This document shows positions 11,082 to 20,952 of a stretch of DNA of 64,000 nucleotides, one piece after another. Origin of the DNA: Eulemur rufifrons. Taxonomy: Eukaryota > Chordata > Mammalia > Primates > Lemuridae. The DNA lies in assembly GCF_041146395.1 (NCBI RefSeq), contig NC_091001.1, forward strand, positions 104,492,965 through 104,556,964, read 5' to 3'. The notes under the pieces are model-generated. The model was not told the origin of the DNA, did not search any database, and worked only from the letters and a program-made list of their open reading frames with translations. A program made the translations under genes and the position numbers. Every line of letters starts with the position of its first letter. The first letter of the stretch is position 1.

Positions 11082-12084
11082 ATGAGGCAAAACTATAAAA
11101 CATAATGTTAGAAAGTAGGGTACTAGAACAAATATGAACATATGTATCAATGAAACAGAGAGTTAGACCAACACTAGCTCTAGAATACATAAAAACTGAA
11201 CGTATGCTCAAGTAGGCATCCCACAGGGGAAGAATCATTCAATAGATTATGCAGAGACAATTTGAAAGCTGTTAAAAAAACAACCAAACCTTAGATACTA
11301 GTTTCATATCACACTTTCAGATAAATTTGAAAGAATTAAAAGTAAAAATATAAAAAAGTAAGAAACCTAGAAGAATATACAGATAACTCATGATGTTCAG
11401 AATGGAGAGAACCACCTAAAGTTAAACGCAGTGGAAGAAATCTCAGACAAAAATCAGTAGATTTGAACACATTAAATGTGCATTAAAAATGATCGATTTG
11501 AAAAGCCTAAAAAAAAGAAGGAAAAAACCTGTAACCAGTGTAACAAAAGCCTAATATCTAATGTATAAAGAGGTTATACAAATGCATAAGAAAAACTCAA
11601 AGACCCTGATTTAAAAAAAAAAACAAACCTGGAATATGCACTTCATTAGACAATATACCTGAGGGCAAATAAATAGCTAAGAATACTTTAAAGTATTCAA
11701 TCCCCAGAAATCAAATGCCAAGAAAAACCATGACATGATTTTTACCATTTATATTCTCAAAGATTTTAAAAAGTGATAATTTTCATTACTGGTGACGATG
11801 CTTGCTATAAGATAGACTTTCTCATATGTTAATGTAACATTTTTTTTTTTGGTAGAAATGTAACTTTGTTGAAAGCAATTTATCAGTAAGTCTTGAGAAC
11901 CTTAAAAATAACTGCAAAAAAAATTGGTTAAAATTATATGGGACATCTCTGACTGGTGTGATTTAATGTTTGTGTGACTTAGTTTTTTATATTCATCTTT
12001 TCCTTTATTTTGAAAATTGTCAACAATAAATGTGTTAACTTTATAATTAGTAAAAAGTTTTGTTTTGTTAGCAACCTTAAAAAT
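11082..12084 (+). mobile_element. L1ME LINE ORF2 end / 3' region, part 1
   Basis: Degenerate sense L1. Landmarks include TAATATCTAATGTATAAAGAG followed by ATGCATAAGAAAAACTCAAA (about 11550-11603), and near the end AATTGTCAACAATAAATGTG and AACTTTATAATTAGTAAAAA. No open frame remains. Pieces from two copies may be joined here. Confidence 0.7.
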
Positions 12085-12121
12085 CTATATATACATATAG
12101 ATTTATATATGTGTGTGTGTG

Positions 12122-12137
<16 letters not shown>
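12085..12137. repeat. (TA)n(TG)n microsatellite
   Basis: TA- and TG-alternating DNA directly before the Alu poly-T; it may have grown from the Alu tail. Confidence 0.9.
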
Positions 12138-12154
<17 letters not shown>

Positions 12155-12430
12155 GAGACAGAGTCTTGCTCTGTTGCTCAGGCTAGAGTGCCATGTTGTC
12201 AGCTTAGCTCACAGCAACCTCAAACTCCTGGACTCAAGCCATCCTCCTGCCTCAGACTCCCCCGTAGCTGGGACTACAGGCGTGCACCACCACACCCAGC
12301 TAATATTTTTTCTATTTTTAGTAGAGACGGGATCTCGCTCTTGCTCAGGTTGGTCTGGAACTCCTGAGCTCAAGCAGTCTTCCCACCTTGGCCTCCCAGA
12401 GTGCTAGGATTACAGGCATGAGCCACCATG
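12138..12430 (-). mobile_element. Alu SINE, strepsirrhine-type body, 5' end missing
   Basis: Poly-T, GAGACAGAGTCTTGCTCTG and CTTAGCTCACAGCAACCTCA, ending GGCATGAGCCACCATG. The last ~11 bases of the inverted head are missing. The extra AT-rich block of the other copies is also absent, so this is a different subtype. No clear target-site duplication. Confidence 0.9.
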
Positions 12431-12684
12431 TATTTTTTTGACCCAACCATTTCACTTTAAGAAATGTATCAAAGGAAATAATCCAAAATGAGAAAACAAG
12501 ATGATATTGAACAAATATGATCCACATCATGCTATTTACACAGCCAAAAGATGTCCTAAATAGGGTAGATTTGGCTACATCCACTTAGTGGAGTATTATC
12601 TGTAATTAAAATTATATTTGGAAGAGTTTACAGTAACACAGGAACATGCTTACACTGTGCCTGTTTGCAATGACTTATCAGTTT
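12431..12684 (+). mobile_element. L1ME LINE 3' region, part 2
   Basis: GACCCAACCATTTCACTTTA, AAGGAAATAATCCAAAATGA and ACATCCACTTAGTGGAGTAT: the sense 3' part of L1ME, continuing from the other side of the Alu. Confidence 0.75.
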
Positions 12685-13106
12685 GCGATGACTTTACCAG
12701 GGCTGCTATAACAAAGTGCCACAAACCAGGTGGCTTAAACAACTGAAATTTACTGTCTCACAGTTCTGGAGGCTGGAAGTCCAAAATCAAGGTGTCGGCA
12801 GGGTTGGTTCCTTTTGAGGCCTGTCCCCTAGCTACAGGTGGCTGGGGGGCAATTCTTGGTGTTGCTTGGTTTGTAGCAGCACAATTTCAGTCTCCACACG
12901 GCATTCTTCCTGTGTTTGTGTCTGTGTCCAAATTTCCCCTTTTTATAAGGATACCAATCATACCCGTCCATGGATTGGACCTACCCTAAAGATCTCATCC
13001 TAACTTAGTCATCTGCAAAGATGCTATTTCTAAATACGGTCACATTCACAGGTACTGGGGTTAGGGCTTCAATATCTTTCTGGGGCCCACAATTCAATCC
13101 ATAATA
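12685..13106 (-). mobile_element. MLT1-type MaLR solo LTR (ERVL-MaLR)
   Basis: An old, non-infectious endogenous retroviral LTR read in inverse. Landmarks: GGGCTGCTATAACAAAGTGC, CAGGTGGCTTAAACAACTGA, TCACAGTTCTGGAGGCTGGA, AATCAAGGTGTCGGCAGG, TGTGTCCAAATTTCCCC and the terminal CAATTCAATCCATAATA. It is near full length (about 420 bp) with no internal viral genes. Confidence 0.85.
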
Positions 13107-13260
13107 TACAGTGATGTATTAATAATTATATATTTATATTTATAAAATTAAGATGTTAAACTATATATGTAAGATCCAAGGCCATGTTTTAAGATGATGC
13201 ATAGAAAAATGACTGGAAACAGTACATCAAAGTGTTAAAAAAAGTCATTTGGGGGGAATA
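13107..13260 (+). mobile_element. L1ME LINE 3' region, part 3
   Basis: GCATAGAAAAATGACTGGAA followed by ACAGTACATCAAAGTGTTAA is the L1ME 3' landmark. It is the last piece of the L1 split by the Alu and the MLT1. Confidence 0.65.
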
Positions 13261-13268
13261 TACCTATG

Positions 13269-13353
13269 AGTGATTCCTTGGGGCCCTTCTGGCTCCCGCC
13301 ACCCCTGACTCAAGCTCTCAGAGCCTTACGCTCCTCCCCACGGAGATGACCTC
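13269..13353 (+). repeat. Left arm of a local near-identical inverted duplication
   Basis: From AGTGATTCCTTGG to GGAGATGACCTC this segment reappears in reverse complement at 16762-16852. By eye I count about 4 substitutions, one 1-base gap and one 5-base gap over about 85 aligned positions (roughly 95% identity outside gaps). Similarity stops sharply on both sides. I do not recognise it as an interspersed repeat family. It starts a few bases after the L1 ends. Confidence 0.9.
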
Positions 13354-13954
13354 TCATTCACGCTCTCGGGGCTCTCGTCCCCACCTCGCCTGCAGTACGG
13401 GACACCTCAGAGCTCGTTCTGGTTCTTCCACCAATCTGTTGTGCAACCTCAGAAGCCACTTCCCCTTGTCAGCCTCAGTTTCTCCTCTTACAAACTTTCA
13501 GCTGGGCGGGAGGGTGGGAATAGATCCAGAAGAGTTACTTTACACTTTACTTTAAAGTTGCCCCAGTCACCGTGAAGGTCTCCGGGCCCCAGCACAGGGG
13601 GTGTACACGCAGGAGTCTGCAGTCCCCACCGGGAGAAGCCCAGCCGCGATGGCTGGTGGGCCGCCGAGCAGCAGCGCCACCAGGCAGCAGGCAGGCAGTA
13701 CCTCCTGAAGAGCCTGCTCCCAGGTCCTGCCCTGCACAGTGGCACTCGTGAGAAACGTCATCCATTCTCCCCTGGGGGGGCAGGTGTGCACTTCCAGGAG
13801 TGCACGAGACCCTTCTAGAGGCCACTGGAGCTGCCTTGGGCCAGGAGGGCCCTCGCGCTGCTGGCACCGCCCTCTCCCCCGCTTGGAGGGTCTTCTCATC
13901 GTCACGAGTGAGGGGCAGGGGTGGGGGCCTCATTGCAAAGGGAAAATGTTAACA
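13354..13954. other. GC-rich unique DNA
   Basis: The base composition is much higher in GC than the preceding 13 kb. Several overlapping short frames exist, but none resembles a known protein. CpG density is not high enough by eye for a confident CpG island. Confidence 0.4.
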
Positions 13955-14130
13955 GCTACCAAGTGCTCACAACTATCCTGACTCGTTTATCAACTCGTTT
14001 AACCCTGCCAGCAGTCCAGTGAGGTCAGCGCTCTTGTCACCAGCATTATGCAGAGCAGAAAACACAGGTGGAGAGAAACTACGGAACCATGAGACTCAGC
14101 GGGGAAGTGGCCAGCCCTGAATCATGCTGC
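13955..14130 (-). mobile_element. MIR SINE
   Basis: AAGTGCTCACAACTATCCTG, TTTAACCCTGCCAGCAGTCC, AGTGAGGTCAGCGCTCTTGT, then AGAAAACACAGGTGGAGAGA: inverted MIR. Confidence 0.65.
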
Positions 14131-14149
14131 CTTACATGCATTTCTTCAG

Positions 14150-14232
14150 TTTCTTCATAGGTGTTCTCATGCCCATTTTACAGAGGAGGAGACTGAGGCT
14201 GTGCAGGAATTAGCAGTGACTCAAGACAATTA
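14150..14232 (-). mobile_element. MIR SINE fragment
   Basis: GCCCATTTTACAGAGGAGGA followed by GACTGAGGCTGTGCAGG: inverted MIR core. Confidence 0.75.
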
Positions 14233-14292
14233 GAAACAAGGAGAAAGAGAGGCAGTACACCCAGATAGGCAGTGTAATGAGAAATGCATCTT

Positions 14293-14299
14293 TTATATA

Positions 14300-14339
<40 letters not shown>

Positions 14340-14654
14340 TTGAGACAGAGTCTCGCTTTTTTGCCCTGGCTAGAGTGCCATGGCATCAGCCTAGCTCACA
14401 GCAACCTCAAACTCCTGGGCTCGAGCGATCCTCCTGCCTCAGCCTCCTGAGTAGCTGGGACTACAGGTGTGAACCACCATGCCCAGCTAATTTTTCTATA
14501 TATTTTAGCTGTACATATAATTTCTTTCTATTTTTAGTAGAGACGGGGTCTCGCTCTTGCTCAGGCTGGTCTCGAACTCCTGAGCTCAAACAATCCGCCC
14601 ACCTCGGCCTCCCAGAGTGTGAGGATTATAGGCGTGAGACACTGAGCCCCGCCA
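14293..14654 (-). mobile_element. Alu SINE, strepsirrhine type, with microsatellite tail
   Basis: Inverted Alu: GAGACAGAGTCTCGCTTTTT, GGCATCAGCCTAGCTCACAG, the extra AT-rich block near 14492-14530, and an end TGAGCCCCGCC. The target-site duplication AGAAATGCATCTT lies at 14280-14292 and 14655-14667. Between the left duplication and the Alu body there is no plain poly-T but a (TG)n(TA)n tract (14295-14335), which shows the tail itself turned into a microsatellite. Confidence 0.95.
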
Positions 14655-14667
14655 AGAAATGCATCTT

Positions 14668-15079
14668 AGTGGAGGAATGGGAGGGCAGGTGAGGGAGGCC
14701 CAAACAGGGCTCGCGGAAAGCGCCGTGGTGGAGGTGACCTGGAGCTGCACCCTGCAGGACTAGAGGATTTTGCCAGGTAGGTGAGGTGAGGACAGCCCTG
14801 CACATACAGGGGGTTGGAAGGAGCATGGTGTACTCAAAGAACAGCAAGCAGCTCGGAGTGGGGCACACAGAGGTGGCCACACTCAGGAGAAGGCATGAGT
14901 CCCTGCCTGGAGACCTTGGACTTCATCCTTGAGCACCAGAGCCCCTGAGAGGTGTTGGAGCTGCCCCTTCTGAGGGAGGGGGGAGGGCGGACACTGGGCA
15001 GGGTGGAGAGAGTGGGCAGCCTCCCCAGGGCACCCCCAGCCCACGGCAGGTCTGCATGTGACTCTCCTCAGAAAAACAG
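14668..15079. other. GC-rich unique DNA
   Basis: No repeat or exon recognised. Confidence 0.4.
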
Positions 15080-15270
15080 AGGCTGCTTCCTGCAGATCTA
15101 ATTCAATGTCAGCTGCAAAGCTCTATTAACTAAATTGGCCATCAACCCTCGTGTCTGTTCCACATAATGGGGTTTTGTACAAAACGAGTTTTTCACTGCG
15201 TTAAAAAGTGTCATGTTTGAATCAAAACTTATTCCAACGTTCAGGCTAATGAAAGCCTCAAATAAGCATT
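15080..15270. other. Candidate conserved non-coding element
   Basis: An AT-rich, non-repeat island inside GC-rich surroundings, with TCTAATTCAATG, CTATTAACTAAATTGG and CAAATAAGCATTGATCAATG. Function is inferred from composition and motifs only. Confidence 0.25.
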
Positions 15271-15679
15271 GATCAATGGGTTCCCAGGTGTTTCCATGGA
15301 AACAGGAGCAGGAGGCTGCACACCAAGGTGATGCTCTGGGTGTGCTCTGGTGTGACCCTCCCGCATCAGTTCTCGCGGGGGCAGAGGTTGAGAGACCCAG
15401 TGTGGGGTGGCAGGGGAGGGGGAGCCCAGAGGCACCTCAGCCTGCCTGGGATTTGAGCCTTGGGGTCGGTCTGAGTTTTAGCACGCTTGTGGCAGCAGCT
15501 AAACCTATATTGAAAGATATATTTTTGTGTTAATATTTTGCTGGGCATTCAATGGCTCAGCTCAAGGGCCCCCCACAAGCTGACTGCTCACCATACACGG
15601 GTCCTGCCACTGCAGCTTTGACCGGCCCCTGAGCAGGCTGGAGGCAAAGGGGCGAGAGTTGGAGTCACGCCGTAAGATG
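15271..15679. other. Unique DNA
   Basis: No repeat or exon recognised. Confidence 0.4.
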
Positions 15680-15760
15680 GGTGCCTCACCGTGGACCTTG
15701 GAGAATCACTTCCCCTCTCTGGCCATGGCTTCCTTGTCTCTAAATTAAGGATTGGCATAG
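15680..15760 (+). mobile_element. MIR SINE fragment
   Basis: GTGGACCTTGGAGAATCACT, TCCCCTCTCTGGCCATGGCT, then TCCTTGTCTCTAAATTAAGG: sense MIR core. Confidence 0.65.
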
Positions 15761-15779
15761 AGCTGCTATACTGGGGGCC

Positions 15780-15875
15780 AGGCTGAATTCCAGTCCCCCT
15801 CTGCCTCTGATGTGAGCAGGTGACTTAGCCTCTGGCCGGGTGTTTCCTCCATCCATAAATTGTGAGTGGTAACGT
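15780..15875 (+). mobile_element. MIR SINE fragment
   Basis: CTGAATTCCAGTCCCCCTCT, GTGAGCAGGTGACTTAGCCT, then CTCCATCCATAAATTGTGAG: sense MIR core, adjacent to the previous one. Confidence 0.6.
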
Positions 15876-16169
15876 GGGTGGCTCCAGCCCTGCTCCCTGT
15901 GGTTGGATAATGTCACAGGAGCAGGCATGTGATAGGCTTGGGCCGCCACACAGGCAGCCTGATGTCAGGGCCACTCGCGCCAGGGCTTGCAAAGAGGGGG
16001 GACCATGTGGCCGGTGCCTCTGCCTGAGGCCTCATGTCCCTGCTGCTGCCTACTGGCCGCCTGTCACCTCACAGCAGCCTCCGGCTAACCCTGCCCCTCC
16101 ACAAGCCCAGCCCTTCCTGGGTCATGTCCCACATCCCACCCCATCCTTACAGAAGCCCCTCGAGGTGCT
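15876..16169. other. GC-rich unique DNA
   Basis: No repeat or exon recognised. Confidence 0.4.
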
Positions 16170-16250
16170 CAGGATGAGAGGGTCGCAATCCTCCCATCAC
16201 ACGTGAGGCCACAGATAGGGAGGCTGAGTGATTTTCAAGGTTCCGCCACT
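16170..16250 (-). mobile_element. Possible MIR SINE fragment
   Basis: GTGAGGCCACAGATAGGGAG followed by GCTGAGTGATTTTCAAGGTT resembles the inverted MIR core, but weakly. Confidence 0.35.
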
Positions 16251-16761
16251 ATTGCGTGCTATGCCTGGGACAAGAACCAGGGCCCCTTCCTCCCCACCTG
16301 TGTTCTCTCTGCTCACCAAACCCACAGTGGCAGTCGGGTCTGACCTCTGTCCCTGAGCCCTGGAGTGGGCCATTCCGAGCGGGCCTGTGCAGGCTGCTGC
16401 AAGGCCTGGCCACCGGCCACACGTCTGCCTGGTTTACCCACACGGCCATATGGCCAGGGGCCTGTTTTGCTAGGGGACGGCAGGGCCAGTGAATGGCCCA
16501 CTCTGTGCCAGGGACCAGCGCCTGATTCAATTTGGACCTGCCTGCCTAGGGACTGCCTGGGGGAATAAAGACCGCTCTCTTTATTTACAGAGGCCCTGTA
16601 ATCAGGTTTGCCGGGGCCGGCGTCAGCCCCGGCGCAGCCCCACACGGCATTATCCCCAGCCTGTGCGGGGTCAGTGTGGTGGCACGCCTGCCCTGTGGCT
16701 GCACAAGGCTCCTCTTACCCCCTAATCAAATCAGGCCTCCAGCCTGGCATTCCCTGGGCCT
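16251..16761. other. GC-rich unique DNA
   Basis: Several frames of about 60-110 codons overlap on both strands, as expected of GC-rich DNA. None resembles a known protein. Confidence 0.4.
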
Positions 16762-16852
16762 GAGGTCATCTCCGTGGGGAGGAGCAGAGCGTAAGTCACT
16801 GAGAGCTTGAGGCAGGGGTGGCAGGAGCCAGAAGGGCCCCCAAGGAATCACT
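16762..16852 (-). repeat. Right arm of the local inverted duplication
   Basis: Reverse complement of 13269-13353. This arm has an extra 5-base CTGCT-type unit next to CTCCTCCCC, and one more G in the G-run. Confidence 0.9.
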
Positions 16853-17009
16853 TGGGGTCCACTTTCCACAGATGCAGGGTTGAGACCAGGGAGGGGAGGG
16901 CTCGCCCTGGCAGTGGCCATGGGTGAGCCTGTGCAGAGTGAGGAACAGGACCCAGGAGCTACACAGGCAAGGAATTATATTTTCCTCCCATTCTGCTGTA
17001 AAAAAACAT
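16853..17009. other. Unique DNA
   Basis: No repeat or exon recognised. Confidence 0.4.
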
Positions 17010-17021
17010 CTGAAAGTTGAA

Positions 17022-17322
17022 CCCAGGCACAGTGGCTCACACCTGTAATCCTAGCACTCTGGGAGACCAAGGCTGGAGGATTGCTTGAGCCCAGGAGTTC
17101 AAGACCAACCTGGGCAAGAGCGAGACCCCATCTCTATAAAAAATAGAAAAACTGACCAGGTACGGTGGTACATGCCTGTAGTCCCAGCTACTTGGGAGGC
17201 TGAGTCAGGAGGATGGCTTGAGCCCAAGAGCTGGAGGTTGCAGTGAGCTATGATGACACCACCTCACTCCAGCCCAGGAGATAAGAGCAAGACCCTGTCT
17301 CAAAAGAAAAACCAAAAAACCC
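17022..17322 (+). mobile_element. Alu SINE, older type, full length
   Basis: CCAGGCACAGTGGCTCACAC to a CAAAAGAAAAACCAAAAAAC tail. It has CCAGGTACGGTGGTACATGC in the right monomer and lacks the AT-rich block seen in the lemur-type copies. The target-site duplication CTGAAAGTTGAA/CTGAAGGTTGAA (one mismatch) lies at 17010-17021 and 17323-17334. Confidence 0.95.
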
Positions 17323-17334
17323 CTGAAGGTTGAA

Positions 17335-17645
17335 ATGAGAATGAACAGATTACTGCTGCCCACAACATGGACGAATGTCACAATGAGAAAAAAATAGACT
17401 CAGGAGAGTCCACACTGTAGGATTTCATCTGTGTGAAGGTCACAAGTGAACAACTGTAGTTCTAGGAGGTGGAGGCAGCTGCCTCTGTGGGGGTGAGGAC
17501 TGAGGGGTAGACAGGGCTTACTGGGTGCTTGTCAGTTCGTGTCCTGGTCACCGAGTGTGCTTACTCCGTGAGATGGATCGAGCCATACACGTAGGGTTTG
17601 TATATCTTTCTGTTTGTATGCTATGCTTCAGTAAAAAGGTTTCTA
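17335..17645 (+). mobile_element. L1M LINE 3' end
   Basis: ACAACATGGACGAATGTCAC, GTCCACACTGTAGGATTTCA, TCTAGGAGGTGGAGGCAGC and the end TATGCTTCAGTAAAAAGGTT match the sense L1M 3' end (GATGAATCTCAC..ATGATTCCATTT..TCAATAAAAAAG). Confidence 0.75.
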
Positions 17646-18004
17646 AAGTCTGAAAGCTGGGAGAGACTGTTTAAGGAAATATTTACTGAATACCTGAGCT
17701 GTTTCAACCCTCTGCTGAGTGCTCAGAAAGGCACAGTCCTTAACTGGAAGGGGCTCGGGTCGTGGTCAGCGGCTGGACAGTGCAGGGGTGAGGGCCCTGG
17801 CGGAGGGGCATGCAGAGTGCCAAGTGCAGGCAGGGCCCAGCCTTGCGGGCACGAGGCTCCGGGAGGGAGGAGGCCGGCCTGGGTCCCCACCGTGCGGGCT
17901 CCTGTGGGGGAAAGGAGGGAGGTGGCAGGTGTCCACGCCCCCATCTGCCCGGTGCTCCAGAGTGCAGTCACATCCACCCTCCAATTATCCTCCCTTTCGT
18001 GTTT
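17646..18004. other. GC-rich unique DNA, faint L2 at left
   Basis: AATATTTACTGAATACCTGA (about 17675) may be an inverted L2 tail. The rest is unassigned. Confidence 0.35.
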
Positions 18005-18615
18005 AAAATTGGGGTGTAATTTACATACAGCAAAATTCATTCTTTTTGGTACACATGTCTGTGAGTTTTGACAAATGCGTATCGTCATGACACCACCATG
18101 GCAATCAAGACAGAGAACAGCCCGTCACCCCCACATCCCATCGTTCTCCGTTGTAGTGACCCGCTCTCCCCACTCCCAGCCCCTGGCAGCCACTGACTGG
18201 TTTCTGTCCCTCTAGTTTTACTTCTTCCAGAATGACATATATTCCATCGCATGGGTGTACCCGTTTGTTTATCCTTCGCCAGTTGAAGGTCTAGTACTGG
18301 GAGATTAGGTATAAAGCCACATATAAGCATTCACACACTAGTTTTTATGGCCACATAAATATTCAGTTCTCCTGGATAAAACCTAGGAGTGAGGTCATCG
18401 GATCCTATGGTAAGTGTATGTTTAACTTTAAAGAAACTGCCCAGCTGTTTTCCAAAGTGGCTGCACCGCTTTGCACTCCCCCGGCAATGAATTTTGAGAG
18501 TTGCTGTAGCTCCATATCCAGTGTTCAGTATGGTCAGGGATTCTGCCTTGTTTTTTCGCTTTTTAGCCATTCTAATAGGTGTGCAGTACATCCATCATCT
18601 GATGCTGATCTGAAG
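18005..18615 (-). mobile_element. L1M LINE 3' portion
   Basis: Inverted landmarks: GGTGTAATTTACATACAGCA, TTTGACAAATGCGTATCG, CCTGGATAAAACCTAGGAGT, TATGGTAAGTGTATGTTTAA, CCAGCTGTTTTCCAAAGTGG and TAGCCATTCTAATAGGTGTG. Frames are broken. Confidence 0.85.
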
Positions 18616-18639
18616 CCCATCACAGGACAGCCAGGCGTT

Positions 18640-18745
18640 ACCTTTACCTGCATTTTACAGAGACAGAAACAGAAGCAAAGAAGTGACTCTGCCACGATCA
18701 CACTTAGTGACTCAGAACGAAGACACCTGCCAAGGTCTTCTGATT
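18640..18745 (-). mobile_element. MIR SINE fragment
   Basis: TGCATTTTACAGAGACAGAA followed by CAGAAGCAAAGAAGTGACTC: inverted MIR. Confidence 0.65.
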
Positions 18746-19099
18746 GGGACCAGGGGTGCTTCCTGTGTGTTGAGCAGGAAAAGTTCTCCCAGGCTGTGGT
18801 GATGCCCTGGGAGGGACCTGAGGAAAGTGGGAGTGATCAGAAGAAGTTAAGCCCCATTCCTTTGGGGATGATTCAGGAAATTCCCATGGAAGCAGGAGCT
18901 GAGCTGGAGTATTAAAAGACAAAATGGGGAAGCAAATCAGGTGGAGGGAGCCGCTCGAGCCAATGTGCACGGGAGAGAGTACACGAGCTGTGTTTGCGGG
19001 TGTACATCACCCAGCAGGGCCCCAGGGGCACATGGAGCCGGAGAGGTTGGCCGTGCCCAGACCCAGGAGGAGGTGTACGGTAGGAAGAGCAAGGAACCG
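18746..19099. other. Unique DNA
   Basis: No repeat or exon recognised. The 165-codon frame at 18418-18915 starts in L1 and crosses the MIR, so it is not a gene. Confidence 0.4.
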
Positions 19100-19225
19100 T
19101 GACGTCCAGACACCTGGGCTGGACACACAACTCAGAGCTGCGCTCTCCTCTGTCTGTAAAGCGGTGATAATAGTAGTTCCTCGCAGTGTTGCTGAGGGGC
19201 TCAAAGGATAGAAGGTGTGAAAACT
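19100..19225 (+). mobile_element. MIR SINE
   Basis: CTCCTCTGTCTGTAAAGCGG, TGATAATAGTAGTTCCTCGC, then GCTGAGGGGCTCAAAGGATA: sense MIR tail half. Confidence 0.7.
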
Positions 19226-19839
19226 TTAAGACCATGACATGCTACACGGACATGAGGAATGGCTGGGGGCACAGCACCTGCACGTCACAAGCTTTTGCGG
19301 TTGGCCAAATGAAGGAATTCTTGTGTGCCAGTGAATATCCTCCCAGACAGTTGAGAGCAAATCCCCCTTTCCTAATGCATGGGCTTCTTAATGCTCATTA
19401 AGGACTCAGCTCATCAAAGGGATTCTAGAACCTGCACAGGCAATGGTCCTTGTTAGCCAATAGCCAGCCTATCTCCGCGGCAGGACCTGGAGCTGGTCTC
19501 AGCAGCAGAGGCCCCCGGAAGTGGAGGGACGAGCCCAGCCAGCCTCGCCCACCCATCTCAGGATGGCGAGCACAGGCGGTAGCGAGGACATGAGGGAGGA
19601 CCCCCAGCACCAGCACGTGGGATTGCCAGGGGCTTCCATTCTCAACACCATTTCTGTGGAGGGAGGGTCTCTGTGTAACACGAAGTTGCTGGTACCCCCA
19701 TGTTCCACCGCGGGTGGAGGAGGACACTTCTTGGCCCTCAAAGTCCTCCAGCCTTGTCCCTGGTTATGCCACCAAGTGGCTCTAGCCACAAGGGGCTGTG
19801 CCCAGCCCTGTGCACACCCCACACCCCCCATGGGTCCTT
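19226..19839. other. Unique DNA
   Basis: No gene. A small near-palindrome, CTTAATGCTCATTAAG, lies at 19386-19401. Confidence 0.4.
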
Positions 19840-20060
19840 CAGATCCCTCTTCGGGCCTGTACTTTCCCGACTCTGAGACTTTGCTCACATTTCTTCTGTG
19901 TGGCCCTGGGATGCCTCCTTTCTCCAGAACTGCCAGCAAAGTCCACGTGTCCTTCAAGCCCCAACTGCTCTTCACTCCTCCCAGGAAGCTGCAGGCCCAG
20001 CTCTGGCCATCAGAACACATCTGTCCCCAGCCCAGGCTCCTGCAAGACTCTGCGGGGAAT
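19840..20060 (+). mobile_element. L2 LINE fragment
   Basis: TCCTTCAAGCCCCAACTGCT, then CTTCACTCCTCCCAGGAAGC: decayed L2 (TTCAGGTCTCAGCTCAAATGTCACCTCCTCAGAGAGG). Confidence 0.5.
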
Positions 20061-20073
20061 CTGGCCTGCCCAG

Positions 20074-20700
20074 GGTTTTTTTTTTTTTTTTTTGGTAGTA
20101 AAACATACATATCATAAAAATTTACCATTTTAGCCATTTTTAAGTGAACAATTCAGTGGCATCAAGTACGTTCACAATGTGTGCAATCATCTCCACTATT
20201 TATTTCTAGAATTCTTTCATCTCAAAGTGAAACTCTGTCCCCATTAAACACTAACTCCCCATTCCCTTCCTCCCCCCGGCCCTGGCACCCACCACTCTAC
20301 TTTCTGTCTCTACGAATTCGACTTCTCTCGGTACCTGATGTAGGTGGAACCATGTAGTATTTGTCTTTTTGTGTCTAGTTTCTTTCACCTTAGCCCAGTG
20401 TCCTCCAGGCTCACCCACGTAGCAGCACTTCATCGTGCTGAATGATATTCCATTGCATGTATCGTCAGGGTTGAGTTTTACTTGTATAGACCACATTTGG
20501 TTTATCCAGTCATCTGTCAATGGACACCGGGGTTGTTTCTGCCTTTGGCTGCTGTGAGTGATGCTGCTGTGGATGTTGGTGTGCCGGCGTCTGTTCCAGT
20601 CCCTGCTGTCGGTTCTCTGGGTATGTTCCTAGCAGTGAAATTGCTGGGTCATATGGAAACTCTATGTCTAACTCTTTGGGGAATTGTGTCAGGGCTTCCT
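20074..20700 (-). mobile_element. L1M LINE 3' end with poly-A tail
   Basis: Begins with poly-T (inverted tail), then AAACATACATATCATAAAAA, TTAAGTGAACAATTCAGTGG, CCATTAAACACTAACTCCCC, GATATTCCATTGCATGTATC and AGTGAAATTGCTGGGTCATA. The copy is complete at its 3' end and truncated at its 5' end. Confidence 0.9.
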
Positions 20701-20784
20701 ATGGCCACATTAGCACTAACCCAGGGCCCGAGAAGGGCAGCCCGTGCTGCATTCACCTCCCTGTGGCAAACCCAGAAGGGGTCT

Positions 20785-20952
20785 TTGGGGCCAGACAATC
20801 GTGGGTTCAAATCCCAGCTCTTCTTCTCAATAGCTGAGCCTTCATTTTCTTGTTTTTGCAATACAGATCATAATACCTATCTCACAGGCTTGCTGTAAAT
20901 AGCCGAGGTACTAAGAAGGCCTGGCACACTGCAGGTGTTTAATAAATATTCA
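20785..20952 (+). mobile_element. MIR SINE, near full length
   Basis: GTGGGTTCAAATCCCAGCTC (tRNA-like B box), then AATAGCTGAGCCTTCATTTT, GCCTGGCACACTGCAGGTGT and TAATAAATATTC. Confidence 0.8.

Noticed and set aside
13560..13940. CpG island / promoter
   Set aside because: GC-rich, but CpG dinucleotides are not dense enough by eye and no transcript start is evident.
14303..14692. 129-codon frame inside an Alu
   Set aside because: Translated inverted Alu, a common artefact; likewise 12111-12407, 37425-37907 and 5494-5727.
19499..20137. 212-codon minus-strand frame, with an overlapping 198-codon plus-strand frame
   Set aside because: Both strands are open over the same GC-rich DNA and run into an L1 poly-T. 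This is typical of chance frames.
20785..20830. tRNA-like B box GGTTCAAATCC
   Set aside because: It is the tRNA-derived head of a MIR; no cloverleaf follows.
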